Source of the DNA: Filimonas zeae
Lineage (GTDB): Bacteria; Bacteroidota; Bacteroidia; Chitinophagales; Chitinophagaceae
Assembly (NCBI RefSeq): GCF_014641615.1
Contig: NZ_BMIB01000002.1
Coordinates: 1,240,001-1,304,000, forward strand
Length of the DNA: 64,000 bases
Direction: 5' to 3'
In this document: positions 26,484 through 35,714 of the stretch, piece by piece
How positions within the stretch are numbered: the stretch's first letter is position 1
How the letters are laid out: the number at the start of each line of letters is the position of its first letter
Notes under the pieces: model-generated
The model's database searches: none
What the model saw: only the letters and a program-made list of their open reading frames with translations
What the model was told of the DNA's origin: nothing
Program-made: the position numbers and the translations under genes

Positions 26484-27806
26484 ATGAAAATTACCGTTGT
26501 GACATTTTGTACTGCCCTGCTCTTCTTTTCCTGCCAATCTGGTAATAACCAACAACAAAACAACGCCGATTCCGCCAAAGCCGATACCGTAAACACCCAA
26601 ACCGGCCAGATAGATTTACCGGCACCTACCGAAAGTAAAAACCTTTTTTGCAAGGTAACGGGCTGGCCCGACGGGGTAACCCCCAAGGCCCCCAGCGGCT
26701 TTGTGGTAACCAAATTTGCGGGCGATTTAAATAATCCGCGCTGGATTTACCAGGCTTCTAACGGAGATATTTTTGTATCGCAGGCCAGTACTGATGCCAA
26801 TGCCATTAAAAAAGCAGCCGCCAAACTTACCGGCAAAGCCAAATCGCAAAACCTGGGCAACAGCGCTAACACCGTTTTACTATTTCGCGATACTACAAAT
26901 GATGGCGTTCCTGATGTGCAGGAGGTGTTTCTTTCCGGCCTCGAACAGCCTTTTGGCATGCTGGTTCTGGGTAATAACTTCTACGTGGCCAATACCAATG
27001 CCCTGTTACGCTACCCATACAACCCGCAAACCCATAAAATAACGGGCGAGGGCAAAAAGATACTGGACCTGCCCGCAGGTGGCTATAATAACCACTGGAC
27101 ACGTAATATCATTGCCAATGGCAACGGTTCTAAAATATATATTTCCGTGGGCTCCGGCTCTAACGTAGCCGAGCACGGTATAGAAAACGAAATAAGAAGA
27201 GCCAATATATTGGAAATAAACCCCGATGGTACCGGCGAGCGTATATATGCCAGTGGACTGCGCAACCCCGTAGGTATGGCATGGGCACCCGGTACGGCAG
27301 ATCTGTGGACAGCCGTAAATGAGAGAGATGAGCTGGGTGATGAACTGGTACCGGATTACGCCACCTCGGTAAAAGATGGCGGGTTTTACGGCTGGCCTTA
27401 CAGTTATTTTGGCCAGCATAAAGATGCGCGTATGAATAACGCCCGGGAAGATCTGGTAGCCAAAGCCATTGTACCCGATGTACCGCTGGGCTCACATACC
27501 GCCTCTCTGGGATTGGCTTTTTATGATAAAGATGGCTTTCCCGACAAATACAAAAGCGGTGCATTTATAGGTCAGCACGGCTCCTGGAACAGTAGCAAGC
27601 TGGTAGGTTACAAAGTGGTGTTTGTGCCTTTTAAAAACGGCAAACCCAGTGGTAAGCCGGAAGATTTTCTTACCGGTTTTATTAATGCAGCCGATGGCGA
27701 CCATAGCGTATACGGACGCCCCGTAGGCGTAACCGTGCTACAGAATGGCGCTATGATGGTGGCGGATGATGCTTCTAATACATTATGGTATATCCGTAAA
27801 AAGTAA
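26484..27806 (+). CDS. PQQ-type sugar (sorbosone) dehydrogenase-like lipoprotein
   Basis: Exported six-bladed beta-propeller of 440 aa. The signal peptide ends in a lipobox (LLFFSC, Cys17). A low-complexity Asn/Gln/Ala linker of about 25 residues follows. The propeller carries NPRWIYQASNGDIFVSQ, FGMLVLGNNFYVANT, NHWTRNIIANGNGSKIYISVG, a GLRNPVGMAWAP blade, and the cofactor/substrate segment GGFYGWPYSYFG. This matches the sorbosone dehydrogenase/glucose dehydrogenase-like family. Whether it binds PQQ, and which substrate it oxidises, cannot be told. It is divergent from dnaK with 130 bp between the starts. Confidence 0.88.
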   Translation: MKITVVTFCTALLFFSCQSGNNQQQNNADSAKADTVNTQTGQIDLPAPTESKNLFCKVTGWPDGVTPKAPSGFVVTKFAGDLNNPRWIYQASNGDIFVSQASTDANAIKKAAAKLTGKAKSQNLGNSANTVLLFRDTTNDGVPDVQEVFLSGLEQPFGMLVLGNNFYVANTNALLRYPYNPQTHKITGEGKKILDLPAGGYNNHWTRNIIANGNGSKIYISVGSGSNVAEHGIENEIRRANILEINPDGTGERIYASGLRNPVGMAWAPGTADLWTAVNERDELGDELVPDYATSVKDGGFYGWPYSYFGQHKDARMNNAREDLVAKAIVPDVPLGSHTASLGLAFYDKDGFPDKYKSGAFIGQHGSWNSSKLVGYKVVFVPFKNGKPSGKPEDFLTGFINAADGDHSVYGRPVGVTVLQNGAMMVADDASNTLWYIRKK

Positions 27807-27818
27807 CCTTTCTATATA

Positions 27819-27870
27819 AGCGCGGTGTAGAAAGCCCATCCATTGGGGCTTTTCTATACCGCGCTTTCAC
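27819..27870 (+). terminator. Long hairpin terminator after the sorbosone dehydrogenase-like gene
   Basis: The long inverted repeat starts AGCGCGGTGTAGAAA and returns as TTTCTATACCGCGCT, with the GCCC/GGGC pair inside. Downstream Ts are interrupted (TTCACTT), so termination may be imperfect. Confidence 0.7.
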
Positions 27871-27974
27871 TTAAACCGGCATTAAAACTGGCCAAAATAT
27901 CCAGCCAAATGAGTGATTAATCAAAAATTAACATACTTTCATTGCCTACTATTATTCCCTTAAACAGGTAGAGA

Positions 27975-30509
27975 TTGATCAGGCGGCAAAAACATATTCA
28001 ACCCATTTACAAGCAAGGTCTTACATATTTGCTATCCCTTCTGCTAACCCTTCCTTCACTGGCACAACACGCCTCTTATAGTGGCGTTGTTATTCATGGT
28101 TTTACTAAAGATCCGGTATCGTTTGCCAGCGTGCATTGGAAAATAGCAGGCTTTGGTGGCGTTACAGATAGCATTGGCCGTTTTACCATTAAACCTTCCC
28201 TGCATAAACAGGATACCTTACTAATCAGCTTTGTAGGCTATAAAGAGGTAAAACTCCCCCACTCCCAACTGGCAGCTAAGCAGCAGGAGTTAATTATTTC
28301 TATGGAAACAGCCCCTGTTACAGAAGGTGCGGTGGTAAAAACAAAATTCAACAAAGGCCTGCGCTGGTGGAAGGCGCTGGTGGCGCATAAAAAAGAAAAC
28401 TCTCCCGCACAGTTCTCCTCTTACTATTGCGAGCTGTATAACAAGCTGGAAATAGACATCAGCAACCTGAAAAAAGAGGAGTTTGATAAAAGAAAGCTAC
28501 TGAAGCCACTGGCTTTTGTTTGGAACGATGTAGATAGCACCAGCGAGGCAAAGCCATTTTTGCCGGTATTTTTAACCGAATCCCTCTCCGATTATTACAG
28601 CACGCCCCACCCCGATAAACAGCGGGAAGAGATAAAAGCCCTGCATACCAGCGGTATTAAAAACGAATCGGTTATGGAATACCTGGGCGGTATGAGCCAG
28701 AAAGTAAATACCTATAACGATTATATAACCCTGTTTGGTAAGGAGTTTATTAGCCCTACCAGCAGTTTTGGTGATAAATACTATAATTATAAAGGCGCTG
28801 ATACCCAGATAATCAATGGCGAAAAATACTTTCACCTGTTGTTTACCCCCCGCCACGATGGCGAAAACGTGTTCAGCGGCGATTGCTGGCTACACAGCAC
28901 CACCTGGGCATTGCAGAAAATAAGTCTGGAAGCATCTGCCACCGCCAACATCAACTTTGTTACCCGCCTGAATATTTCGCAGGAGTTTACCCGGCTGAAC
29001 CAGAAACAATGGATTGTAGCAAAGGATAAATTTATTGTAGCGCTATCCCCCTTTAGTAAAGACAAACTTTCTTTTATAGGCCGTAAAACCAGCACTTACC
29101 GTAAAGTGCAGGTAAATCAACCTTTTATTGACGACAGACTGGCCCAAAGCAGTAAGCGGGAAGAAGTGATAATACCTGACAGCGCCCACGACCAGAGCAA
29201 AACCTTTTGGGCAGAGCAACGCAGCGAACCACTTACCCTGAACGAGCAACACGCCTACCGCCTGATTGATACCCTGCGCGAACTGCCTGCTTTTAAAAAG
29301 CTCAGCAATACCGTTACGTTTGTAATAGACGGCCATAAAAAACTGGGCAAAGTAGAAATAGGCCCCTGGTACCGCTGGTTCAGTGGCAATCAGCTGGAAA
29401 AGGTACGCCTGCGGTTTGATCTGGGTACTACCGAAGCCTTCAGCAAACATTTACGCTTATACGGCTACCTTGCCTACGGCTGGCGCGATGGTGCCTGGAA
29501 AGGCCAGGCCGGCGCTTCTTATAATGTACCCGGCCATGGTGGCTGGAACATCAGCCCTTCGTTTATTCATGATCTGGATAATGGCCGAACGCGCTTTAAC
29601 GATGAAGATGTGAGCACCGATAACCTTTTTAGCCAGTTGCTGCGCCGCCAGGGTATTAAACAAAAATTTATCCGCACCTCGCAGGCCAGACTGGCCATTA
29701 CCAAAACCTATCACAACAACTTCTCCATACAGGTAGCAGGTTTACGCAGCGATTTTGAAACTTTTACCCCCCTGCCGCCCAAAGCCATTTTCTCCCTGCG
29801 CGATAACGGCGCCGTGGTAAATGCCGAAGCCAGCATAAAACTGCGGTATGCGCCCGGAGAAAAAACCATACGCACCCACCGCAAAGTGCACGCACTAAAA
29901 AGCTGGCTGCCGATAACCGAATTAAAATACAGCGCAGCCCGCCCCAATATTATGGGCAGTGAATACCATTATGATAAGCTGTACCTGAACATAAGCCAGA
30001 ATTTCCGCATTCCCCGCTGGGGCCAGGTATCGTATATGGCTTATGCAGGCCGCATCTGGGGCAAACAGATACCTTTTATGCTGCTGGAAATTCACCCCGG
30101 CAACGAAATTTATTATTACAGCAAAGATGCCTTTAACCTCATGAACCGGTTTGAATACGTGAGCGACCGGTTTGCGGGCATTAATCTGGAACATAACTTT
30201 GAAAAGAAACTGTTGAACCTGCTGCCTTTTATGCGTAAAACCCGCATGCGCCAGTTCTGGAACGTAAAAGCCACCTGGGGTAACTTGTCGCAACAAAACC
30301 GCCAGTTCAACCGTATCGAATACGGTACTTACCACCTGCGCACGCTGAACGGCCAGCGGTACATGGAAGTAGGAACCGGTCTTGATAATATCTACAAGTT
30401 CTTCCGTATTGATTTTGTATGGCGCTTTGCACCACCGGTGCGGGTACATCTGCCCGGCAATCAAACACAGCAGTTTGGCATATTCGGAAGCTTTAAGCTA
30501 CAGTTTTAA
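27975..30509 (+). CDS. DUF5686 family outer-membrane protein with carboxypeptidase-like regulatory domain
   Basis: Predicted outer-membrane protein of 844 aa, typical of Bacteroidota. A signal peptide (TYLLSLLLTLPSLAQ, cleavage near residue 31) is followed by a CarboxypepD_reg-like beta-sandwich (GVVIHGFTKDPVSFASVHW ... LLISFVGYKEV, about 36-110). The large DUF5686 region contains GDCWLHSTTWALQKISLEA and C-terminal beta strands resembling a barrel, ending in an aromatic-terminated strand (FGIFGSFKLQF). The function is unknown. No ATG precedes the signal peptide: an in-frame stop lies at 27969, so the start is taken as the TTG at 27975. It is not linked to a SusC/D pair. Confidence 0.88.
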   Translation: MIRRQKHIQPIYKQGLTYLLSLLLTLPSLAQHASYSGVVIHGFTKDPVSFASVHWKIAGFGGVTDSIGRFTIKPSLHKQDTLLISFVGYKEVKLPHSQLAAKQQELIISMETAPVTEGAVVKTKFNKGLRWWKALVAHKKENSPAQFSSYYCELYNKLEIDISNLKKEEFDKRKLLKPLAFVWNDVDSTSEAKPFLPVFLTESLSDYYSTPHPDKQREEIKALHTSGIKNESVMEYLGGMSQKVNTYNDYITLFGKEFISPTSSFGDKYYNYKGADTQIINGEKYFHLLFTPRHDGENVFSGDCWLHSTTWALQKISLEASATANINFVTRLNISQEFTRLNQKQWIVAKDKFIVALSPFSKDKLSFIGRKTSTYRKVQVNQPFIDDRLAQSSKREEVIIPDSAHDQSKTFWAEQRSEPLTLNEQHAYRLIDTLRELPAFKKLSNTVTFVIDGHKKLGKVEIGPWYRWFSGNQLEKVRLRFDLGTTEAFSKHLRLYGYLAYGWRDGAWKGQAGASYNVPGHGGWNISPSFIHDLDNGRTRFNDEDVSTDNLFSQLLRRQGIKQKFIRTSQARLAITKTYHNNFSIQVAGLRSDFETFTPLPPKAIFSLRDNGAVVNAEASIKLRYAPGEKTIRTHRKVHALKSWLPITELKYSAARPNIMGSEYHYDKLYLNISQNFRIPRWGQVSYMAYAGRIWGKQIPFMLLEIHPGNEIYYYSKDAFNLMNRFEYVSDRFAGINLEHNFEKKLLNLLPFMRKTRMRQFWNVKATWGNLSQQNRQFNRIEYGTYHLRTLNGQRYMEVGTGLDNIYKFFRIDFVWRFAPPVRVHLPGNQTQQFGIFGSFKLQF

Positions 30510-30656
30510 ACCAGACTCCTATATTTTATACAGCATCTGGTATCGATCATTTTTATTTCGTGGCAAGATTATGCCCACCGGGGTAGCCATTACTCTGCCA
30601 GGTCTTATGGCACGTAATTATAGCTGAAGCGTTTAAATATTAGTTATACCAGGTAA

Positions 30657-31172
30657 TTACACCTCCTGATTCAACGTCTTTTTAGTGCGGAAAGAGAAAT
30701 AACGCTGGCTCACATAGCTGAAAGTAACCACCAGAATGGTATTGAGTATCATAGAAGGTGTGGGATACCAGTGAAACACTTCTACAAAGGTTTTCAGCAA
30801 TAGATAATTGAGTATAACGGAGCCCAGTACTACCAGCAGGTAGCGAAATAACTGAATACGGCGGCGCAGGTGCGATTCTGGAAATACCACAAACATGCTC
30901 AGGTAAAAACCGGAAGGAAAAGTTACCATAAAAGCCAGGGCATAGGCGGCAATATGCGGCTCCATAGCCATACCCAAAGGCAGGTACACCACCTGTTTCT
31001 GAAAAAGATAATTGTAGCTGGCGGCAAATATCAACAGGTTCAAAGCAGTATTGCCACCACCGCAAACCGCATAACGGAAGGTTTGCAATGGCATCACCCT
31101 TTTAAACAACGGGTAGAAAAAATCGATCACCCGCAGGATGAATGCTTTGATATTTTCGTGCAATTGCCTCAT
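30657..31172 (-). CDS. GtrA-like membrane protein
   Basis: Integral membrane protein of 171 aa with four hydrophobic segments, the GtrA/DPMS fold. It has FRYAVCGGGNTALNLLIFAASYN, AAYALAFMVTFPSGFYLSMFVVF, a third segment LFRYLLVVLGSVILNYLLLK, and a fourth ending SYVSQRYFSF (typical RYFVF-like end of the family). Motifs are abridged here to the tell-tale RYFSF terminus. GtrA proteins are implicated in moving polyprenyl-linked sugars across the membrane. The ATG at 31172 is used; ten extra codons upstream would need a TTG. It is divergent from argS. Confidence 0.9.
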   Translation of the reverse strand: MRQLHENIKAFILRVIDFFYPLFKRVMPLQTFRYAVCGGGNTALNLLIFAASYNYLFQKQVVYLPLGMAMEPHIAAYALAFMVTFPSGFYLSMFVVFPESHLRRRIQLFRYLLVVLGSVILNYLLLKTFVEVFHWYPTPSMILNTILVVTFSYVSQRYFSFRTKKTLNQEV

Positions 31173-31220
31173 AAACGCGCGTGAAGGTAAGGCAATTTTC
31201 AACCTGTCGTTTTACATGCT

Positions 31221-31228
31221 TATTTTTG
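31221..31228 (+). promoter_or_regulatory. -7 promoter box for argS
   Basis: TATTTTTG matches TAnnTTTG and lies 18 nt before the argS ATG at 31247. No clear -33 element is seen. Confidence 0.45.
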
Positions 31229-31246
31229 CCGGCCAAATAATACCTC

Positions 31247-33193
31247 ATGAGCATAGCAGCGCAGATAAAACAGGCGGCGGCAGCAGCCATTACCCAGTTA
31301 TACGGTGTAACTGTAGAAGAAAAAGACGTTACCATTAATGCCACCAAACCTGAATTTACCGGCGACTACACTATTGTTCTGTTTGGGTTTGTAAAGCAAC
31401 TGAAAAAATCGCCTGACGAGCTGGGCCAGCAACTGGGTACTTACCTGGTAGAAAACAATCCTCATTTGTTTACGGCTTTCAATGTTATCAAAGGCTTTTT
31501 AAACCTGGAAGTAGCCGCCAGCTGGTGGCTGCAATTTCTGCAACAGCAATATAATAACCCATCTTACGGCTTTCAGCCGCAAACGGGCAAAAAGGTAATG
31601 GTGGAATATTCCTCCCCCAATACCAATAAACCCCTGCACCTGGGGCACCTGCGTAACAACTTTCTGGGCTGGAGCATTGCCGAAATACTAAAAGCCAACG
31701 GACAGGAAGTAATTAAAACCTGCGTGGTAAACGACCGTGGCATTCATATTTGTAAAAGCATGATTGCCTGGCAGCTGTTTGGCAATGGCGAAACGCCGGA
31801 AAGTACGGGTAAAAAAGGCGATCACCTGGTAGGCCATTATTACGTACTGTTTAACGATGAACTGAAAAAGCAAACCAAAACCTTACTGGCCGCTTTTGAG
31901 CAGGGCGATAAAAGTGCCTTTACCGAAGCTGAGTTACAGCAGATAGCTAAACACCGGGCAAAAATAGCAGAGCTGGAAGGCATACTGCAACAGGTTCCGG
32001 CAGATCAGATGGCTAAAAAAGGCGACTCGCTGAAGGAAAAGATCAAAAGCGAAAACGAAGAAATTACCGATATAGCAGCTAATGCCACCCCGGTAATGAA
32101 AGCCACCAAGCAAATGCTGCTGGATTGGGAAAACGGTGTACCTGAAGTTATTGACCTGTGGAAACGCATGAATGGCTGGGTATACAAAGGCTTTGACGCC
32201 ACCTACCAGCGTATTGGCAGCGATTTTCAGAAAACCTATTATGAAAGCAATACCTACCTGCTGGGTAAAGACCTGGTGGAAGAAGGCCTGAAAAAAGGCG
32301 TATTCTTTCAAAAAGAAGACAGCAGTGTATGGATTGACCTTACCGCCGATGGCCTGGACGAAAAGCTGGTGAGAAGAAAAGATGGCACCTCTGTTTATAT
32401 TACCCAGGATATTGGCCTGGCCGAACTGAAACAGAAAGAATACGGCGCAGAACAAAGCATTTATGTGGTAGGTGATGAACAAAACTATCACTTTAGAGTG
32501 CTGAAACTGATTTGCCAGAAACTGGGCTTACCTTCTGCGGATGGTATTTATCACCTGAGCTATGGTATGGTGGAACTGCCAACCGGTAAAATGAAAAGCC
32601 GGGAAGGTACCGTGGTCGATGCGGATGATCTTGTGGCAAGTCTGATAGATACCAGCAAAGAAATCACCATGCAAAAGCTTACCGAAATAGGCAAGCTAGG
32701 TGATTTTACACAGGAAGAGTTGGATAACCTGTTTGAGATGATTGGCCTTGCGGGCCTGAAATTCTTCCTGCTTAGGGTAGATCCTAAGAAAAAAATGATC
32801 TTTAACCCGGAAGAAAGTATAGATGTACATGGCTTTACTGGTCCGTTTGTACAATATACACATGCCCGCATTAAAAGCGTTCTTCGCAATTTTGGAGTAG
32901 CGGGCAGTCATTCTGCCTCCACTTTGCTCCCTATGGAAAAAGGCCTGCTTATTCAGCTGGAACAGTTCCCAGCCACCATTGCAGAGGCGGCAGCAGAGCA
33001 TGATCCATCTAAAGTAGCTATATACGTATTCAACCTGGCGCAGTTATTTAACTCATTCTTCAGCGAGCTTTCAATAGGTAATGCCGAGAGTCAGGAGAAA
33101 AAAGACCTTCGTTTACAGTTATCACAGTTTGTAGCACAAACCATACACAACGCCATGCAGTTACTGGGTATCCGCGTACCAGAACGCATGTAG
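31247..33193 (+). CDS. argS: Arginyl-tRNA synthetase
   Basis: Class I aminoacyl-tRNA synthetase of 648 aa. The N-terminal Add-1 domain covers about the first 110 residues. The HIGH signature appears as LHLGHLRN after VEYSSPNTNKP, near residue 130. The KMSKS region is replaced by GKMKSREGTVV, a common variant in ArgRS, and the C-terminal DALR anticodon-binding domain ends in IRVPERM. There is an insertion rich in Lys and Glu (about 205-285), seen in other Bacteroidota ArgRS. It charges tRNA-Arg in the cytoplasm. Confidence 0.97.
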   Translation: MSIAAQIKQAAAAAITQLYGVTVEEKDVTINATKPEFTGDYTIVLFGFVKQLKKSPDELGQQLGTYLVENNPHLFTAFNVIKGFLNLEVAASWWLQFLQQQYNNPSYGFQPQTGKKVMVEYSSPNTNKPLHLGHLRNNFLGWSIAEILKANGQEVIKTCVVNDRGIHICKSMIAWQLFGNGETPESTGKKGDHLVGHYYVLFNDELKKQTKTLLAAFEQGDKSAFTEAELQQIAKHRAKIAELEGILQQVPADQMAKKGDSLKEKIKSENEEITDIAANATPVMKATKQMLLDWENGVPEVIDLWKRMNGWVYKGFDATYQRIGSDFQKTYYESNTYLLGKDLVEEGLKKGVFFQKEDSSVWIDLTADGLDEKLVRRKDGTSVYITQDIGLAELKQKEYGAEQSIYVVGDEQNYHFRVLKLICQKLGLPSADGIYHLSYGMVELPTGKMKSREGTVVDADDLVASLIDTSKEITMQKLTEIGKLGDFTQEELDNLFEMIGLAGLKFFLLRVDPKKKMIFNPEESIDVHGFTGPFVQYTHARIKSVLRNFGVAGSHSASTLLPMEKGLLIQLEQFPATIAEAAAEHDPSKVAIYVFNLAQLFNSFFSELSIGNAESQEKKDLRLQLSQFVAQTIHNAMQLLGIRVPERM

Positions 33194-33208
33194 TAATAAA
33201 ACACATTC

Positions 33209-33243
33209 AAAAGCGGGCTACCCAAAAGGTAGCCCGCTTTTGT
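33209..33243 (+). terminator. Bidirectional terminator between argS and the beta-barrel gene
   Basis: AAAAGCGGGCTACC-CAAA-AGGTAGCCCGCTTTT is a 14-15 bp near-perfect stem flanked by A and T runs on both sides. It can serve both converging genes. Confidence 0.85.
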
Positions 33244-33266
33244 TTATAGCTGAAAAACCAAAATTC

Positions 33267-33857
33267 TTAACGCTGGTCCTTAACAGCCGCTCTGATTCTG
33301 CTGGTAGGCAGGTAAATCTGAAAACCTACGTTCAGGCTCAGTACATTAGTGGTAACTGCATCGCCAAAACCAATAATGCCATTGTATTTCAGCATGGTTT
33401 CCAAACCTATGTTAGGCGTAATAAAATAGGCAATACCTGGTCCAAAGCCCAGCCCTAAGCCGTTGGTGCTTCCACCGCTGGCAGGGTTATTACCTTCAAT
33501 ACCTACGGTACCTTCTACAAAAAAGCGGGAGTGTTTAAGCAGGTTCACGCTTTCATCGTTTACATAATAACGGCCCAGCGCACCAACACCATAGCCTACA
33601 TCGCTTCCACCATAATCTTTGGCAGTGTACAGGTTAAAGTTTACATAGGCACCAATGGCTACATTGTCTTTAATAAACCAGGCAGCTTTAGGGGTAAGGT
33701 CAAAACTGAACTGTTTAGCACTGTTCAATCCCAGTTGCAGGTTGGCCAGGTTACCGCCCACCATTACATTACCTTTTTGAATCTGGGCCTTAACACCCAT
33801 AACAGACAAGAGCACAAACGCAGAAAGGAGTAACTTTCTTTTCATAATTGTTTTCAT
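33267..33857 (-). CDS. Outer membrane beta-barrel protein
   Basis: Small barrel protein of 196 aa with a Sec signal peptide (KRKLLLSAFVLLSVMGVKAQ, cleavage after AQ-adjacent Ala near residue 24). It then has alternating hydrophobic strands with short turns: GNVMVGGNLANLQLGL, FDLTPKAAWFIKDNVAIGAYVNF, LGRYYV, FFVEGTVG, GFGPGIAYFITPNIGLETMLKY and the last strand VLSLNVGFQIYL. This is the OmpA/OprF-like small barrel pattern common in Bacteroidota, with no peptidoglycan-binding domain attached. The ligand and function are unknown. A second Met at residue 5 (33845) is an equally plausible start. Confidence 0.85.
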   Translation of the reverse strand: MKTIMKRKLLLSAFVLLSVMGVKAQIQKGNVMVGGNLANLQLGLNSAKQFSFDLTPKAAWFIKDNVAIGAYVNFNLYTAKDYGGSDVGYGVGALGRYYVNDESVNLLKHSRFFVEGTVGIEGNNPASGGSTNGLGLGFGPGIAYFITPNIGLETMLKYNGIIGFGDAVTTNVLSLNVGFQIYLPTSRIRAAVKDQR

Positions 33858-34170
33858 TTATACGGTTAAAAACTCACTACGGTAACAGTAGAAAAGGCAC
33901 AAGGTTCACCCGCCCGTCAAAAAACATCCGGTTTTTAGCGGGTATCTAACTGGTTCATTTGTAACCAATATGCTATATTGCAGTATGTTTAAGGCTAAAC
34001 ATATCATTCCTTTTCTGCTGCTCGCCTACTTCCTCAATCTGATTTCTTCGGCAGATGGCGGCGGTTCTCCGGACTACTGATACGGCTGTACCTGTTCTCT
34101 GTAACAGGTAGTAATACTTTATTGCCTGTTTCCTGCACACCCGTTTATTCATGTATTAAAACAGATCCGT
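33858..34170. other. Intergenic region with a hairpin and one short candidate ORF
   Basis: This 313 bp lies between the beta-barrel gene (minus) and the arginine deiminase-like gene (plus). It contains a nested inverted repeat: ACCCGC at 33908-33913 with GCGGGT at 33938-33943, and inside it AAAAAAC with GGTTTTT. It also holds the 31-codon ORF at 33985-34080. No other gene or RNA is recognised. Confidence 0.5.
33985..34080 (+). CDS. Candidate small secreted or membrane peptide (31 aa)
   Basis: The open frame encodes a basic N-terminus (MFKAKH), a hydrophobic stretch IIPFLLLAYFLNLISSA that looks like a signal peptide or single membrane helix, and a short polar end DGGGSPDY before a TGA. An in-frame ATG at 33970 would add five residues. 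The charge-hydrophobic-polar order is what a secretion signal would show. However, the length is within chance for an open frame and there is no clear ribosome-binding site or homolog that I can name. It precedes the arginine deiminase-like gene by 90 bp. Confidence 0.3.
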   Translation: MFKAKHIIPFLLLAYFLNLISSADGGGSPDY

Positions 34171-35691
34171 ATGTCGTCTGCCCAACAGTCATTGTATGTA
34201 GAAACAGAATTAGGCGCGCTGCGCAAACTATTAATTCATAGTCCCGATGGAGGCATCGGTAAAATTATACCCAGCACTTTTCAGGATAACCTGTACGATG
34301 ATATTGTACACCTGAAAAAGATGCAGAAAGAATACAACCATTACGTAAAGCTGCTGCTGTACTTTCTGGACCCTGAAAAGGTGGCTTATATAAACAACTG
34401 CCAGCAAAGTGCCAGTGAAGAAGTACAGGCCAACTGCTTTATACCCGGTAAAAAAGAATACTTCAATTCAAACAAAGTACTGGAAGCCCAGAACCTGCTG
34501 GAAGAAATAGTAAAAGATGAAAAGGTAAAGCTGCGCCTTATCTCTGCTATTTGTTCTTATGAAGAAAGCAGCCTGAGCATACAGCAAAAGCTGGAAGCCA
34601 TACAAAACCCGGCACTGCTGGCCAAAATCATCATCACCGGTATATTACCTGCCGCGGAAAACGGAACAGGAGAAGATCAGTATATCTTCCCCCCTATTCC
34701 CAACTTTATATTTACGCGGGATATTGGCATTATGCTGAAAGATCATATTCTGCTCAGCCGCATGGCTACCAGTGCGCGCAAACGCGAATCGCTTATTACC
34801 AAATTTCTGGCGCTGTATTACTTTTTTAAAGACACACCGGAGAAAGTAATTGAAATTATTGAAGAAAGCGACTTCTTCCTGTACGAAGAGCAGGAAAGGC
34901 GCCAGCGCATTATTACCATTGAAGGGGGTGATATTATGATGACGCACCCGCGCCACCTGGTGGTAGGTTGCAGCGAGCGTACTTCTTCCAACGCCGTTAA
35001 TGAAATCATCCATACACTGTTCAGCCGCGAAGAGCTGGGTATTGAAAAAATATCGGTGGTTAAAATACCACGCAAGCGTGCACAAATGCACATTGATACC
35101 ATCTTTACCCAGGTAAAACGGAACGTATGGGTACTGTACGGCCGCTACTCTGAAAAGATTATGGAGGCGGAAAACAACATTAAAAAGTCTTACCTGGATA
35201 GGTTGGCACACCGTGCTGATGCAGAGAAAGAAGAAGCACCGGAGATACTGCAATTCTTTAAAAAAGCATCAGAACCTTATCAGCGTAATAAAGACTATAG
35301 CTGCCCCAACAACCCCACAGGCATAGAATCGTTACTGGTGCAGATAAGCACACAGGATTACGGCTGCAAACCAGAGGACGTAAAAATTATCTACAGTGGC
35401 GGTAACGACTTTCCGCATGATGATCGTGAGCAATGGACAGACTCCTGTAACGTGGTAGCCCTGAAAGAAGGCGTGGTAATAGGTTACGACCGTAACGATA
35501 AAACCTCAGAAGCTTTCCGCGGGGCCGGTTTTCAGATAATGACTACCGAACAGGCATTTACGTTGTTTGAAAGCGGTGTACAACCACAGTCGCTGGAAAA
35601 CACACTGATACTGCTGCCATCGGCGGAATTATCACGCGCCCGCGGCGGCTCACATTGTATGAGTATGCCCTTACTGAGAGATAAGCTATAG
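34171..35691 (+). CDS. Arginine deiminase-like amidinotransferase-superfamily enzyme
   Basis: Guanidino-modifying enzyme of 506 aa. All landmarks of arginine deiminase are present: PNFIFTRDIG (near residue 179, Asp of FTRD), TIEGGDIMM (near 248), MHIDTIF (catalytic His near 308) and the nucleophile Cys in GGSHCMSMPL near the C-terminus. It is about 100 residues longer than ArcA (about 410 aa), with extra helical material at about residues 40-130 and 320-370. It would convert arginine to citrulline and ammonia. The CtlX-like gene 23 bp downstream fits citrulline handling. No arcB or arcC gene adjoins. Confidence 0.9.
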   Translation: MSSAQQSLYVETELGALRKLLIHSPDGGIGKIIPSTFQDNLYDDIVHLKKMQKEYNHYVKLLLYFLDPEKVAYINNCQQSASEEVQANCFIPGKKEYFNSNKVLEAQNLLEEIVKDEKVKLRLISAICSYEESSLSIQQKLEAIQNPALLAKIIITGILPAAENGTGEDQYIFPPIPNFIFTRDIGIMLKDHILLSRMATSARKRESLITKFLALYYFFKDTPEKVIEIIEESDFFLYEEQERRQRIITIEGGDIMMTHPRHLVVGCSERTSSNAVNEIIHTLFSREELGIEKISVVKIPRKRAQMHIDTIFTQVKRNVWVLYGRYSEKIMEAENNIKKSYLDRLAHRADAEKEEAPEILQFFKKASEPYQRNKDYSCPNNPTGIESLLVQISTQDYGCKPEDVKIIYSGGNDFPHDDREQWTDSCNVVALKEGVVIGYDRNDKTSEAFRGAGFQIMTTEQAFTLFESGVQPQSLENTLILLPSAELSRARGGSHCMSMPLLRDKL

Positions 35692-35714
35692 TTCTTTACC
35701 CTAATTATACTATC

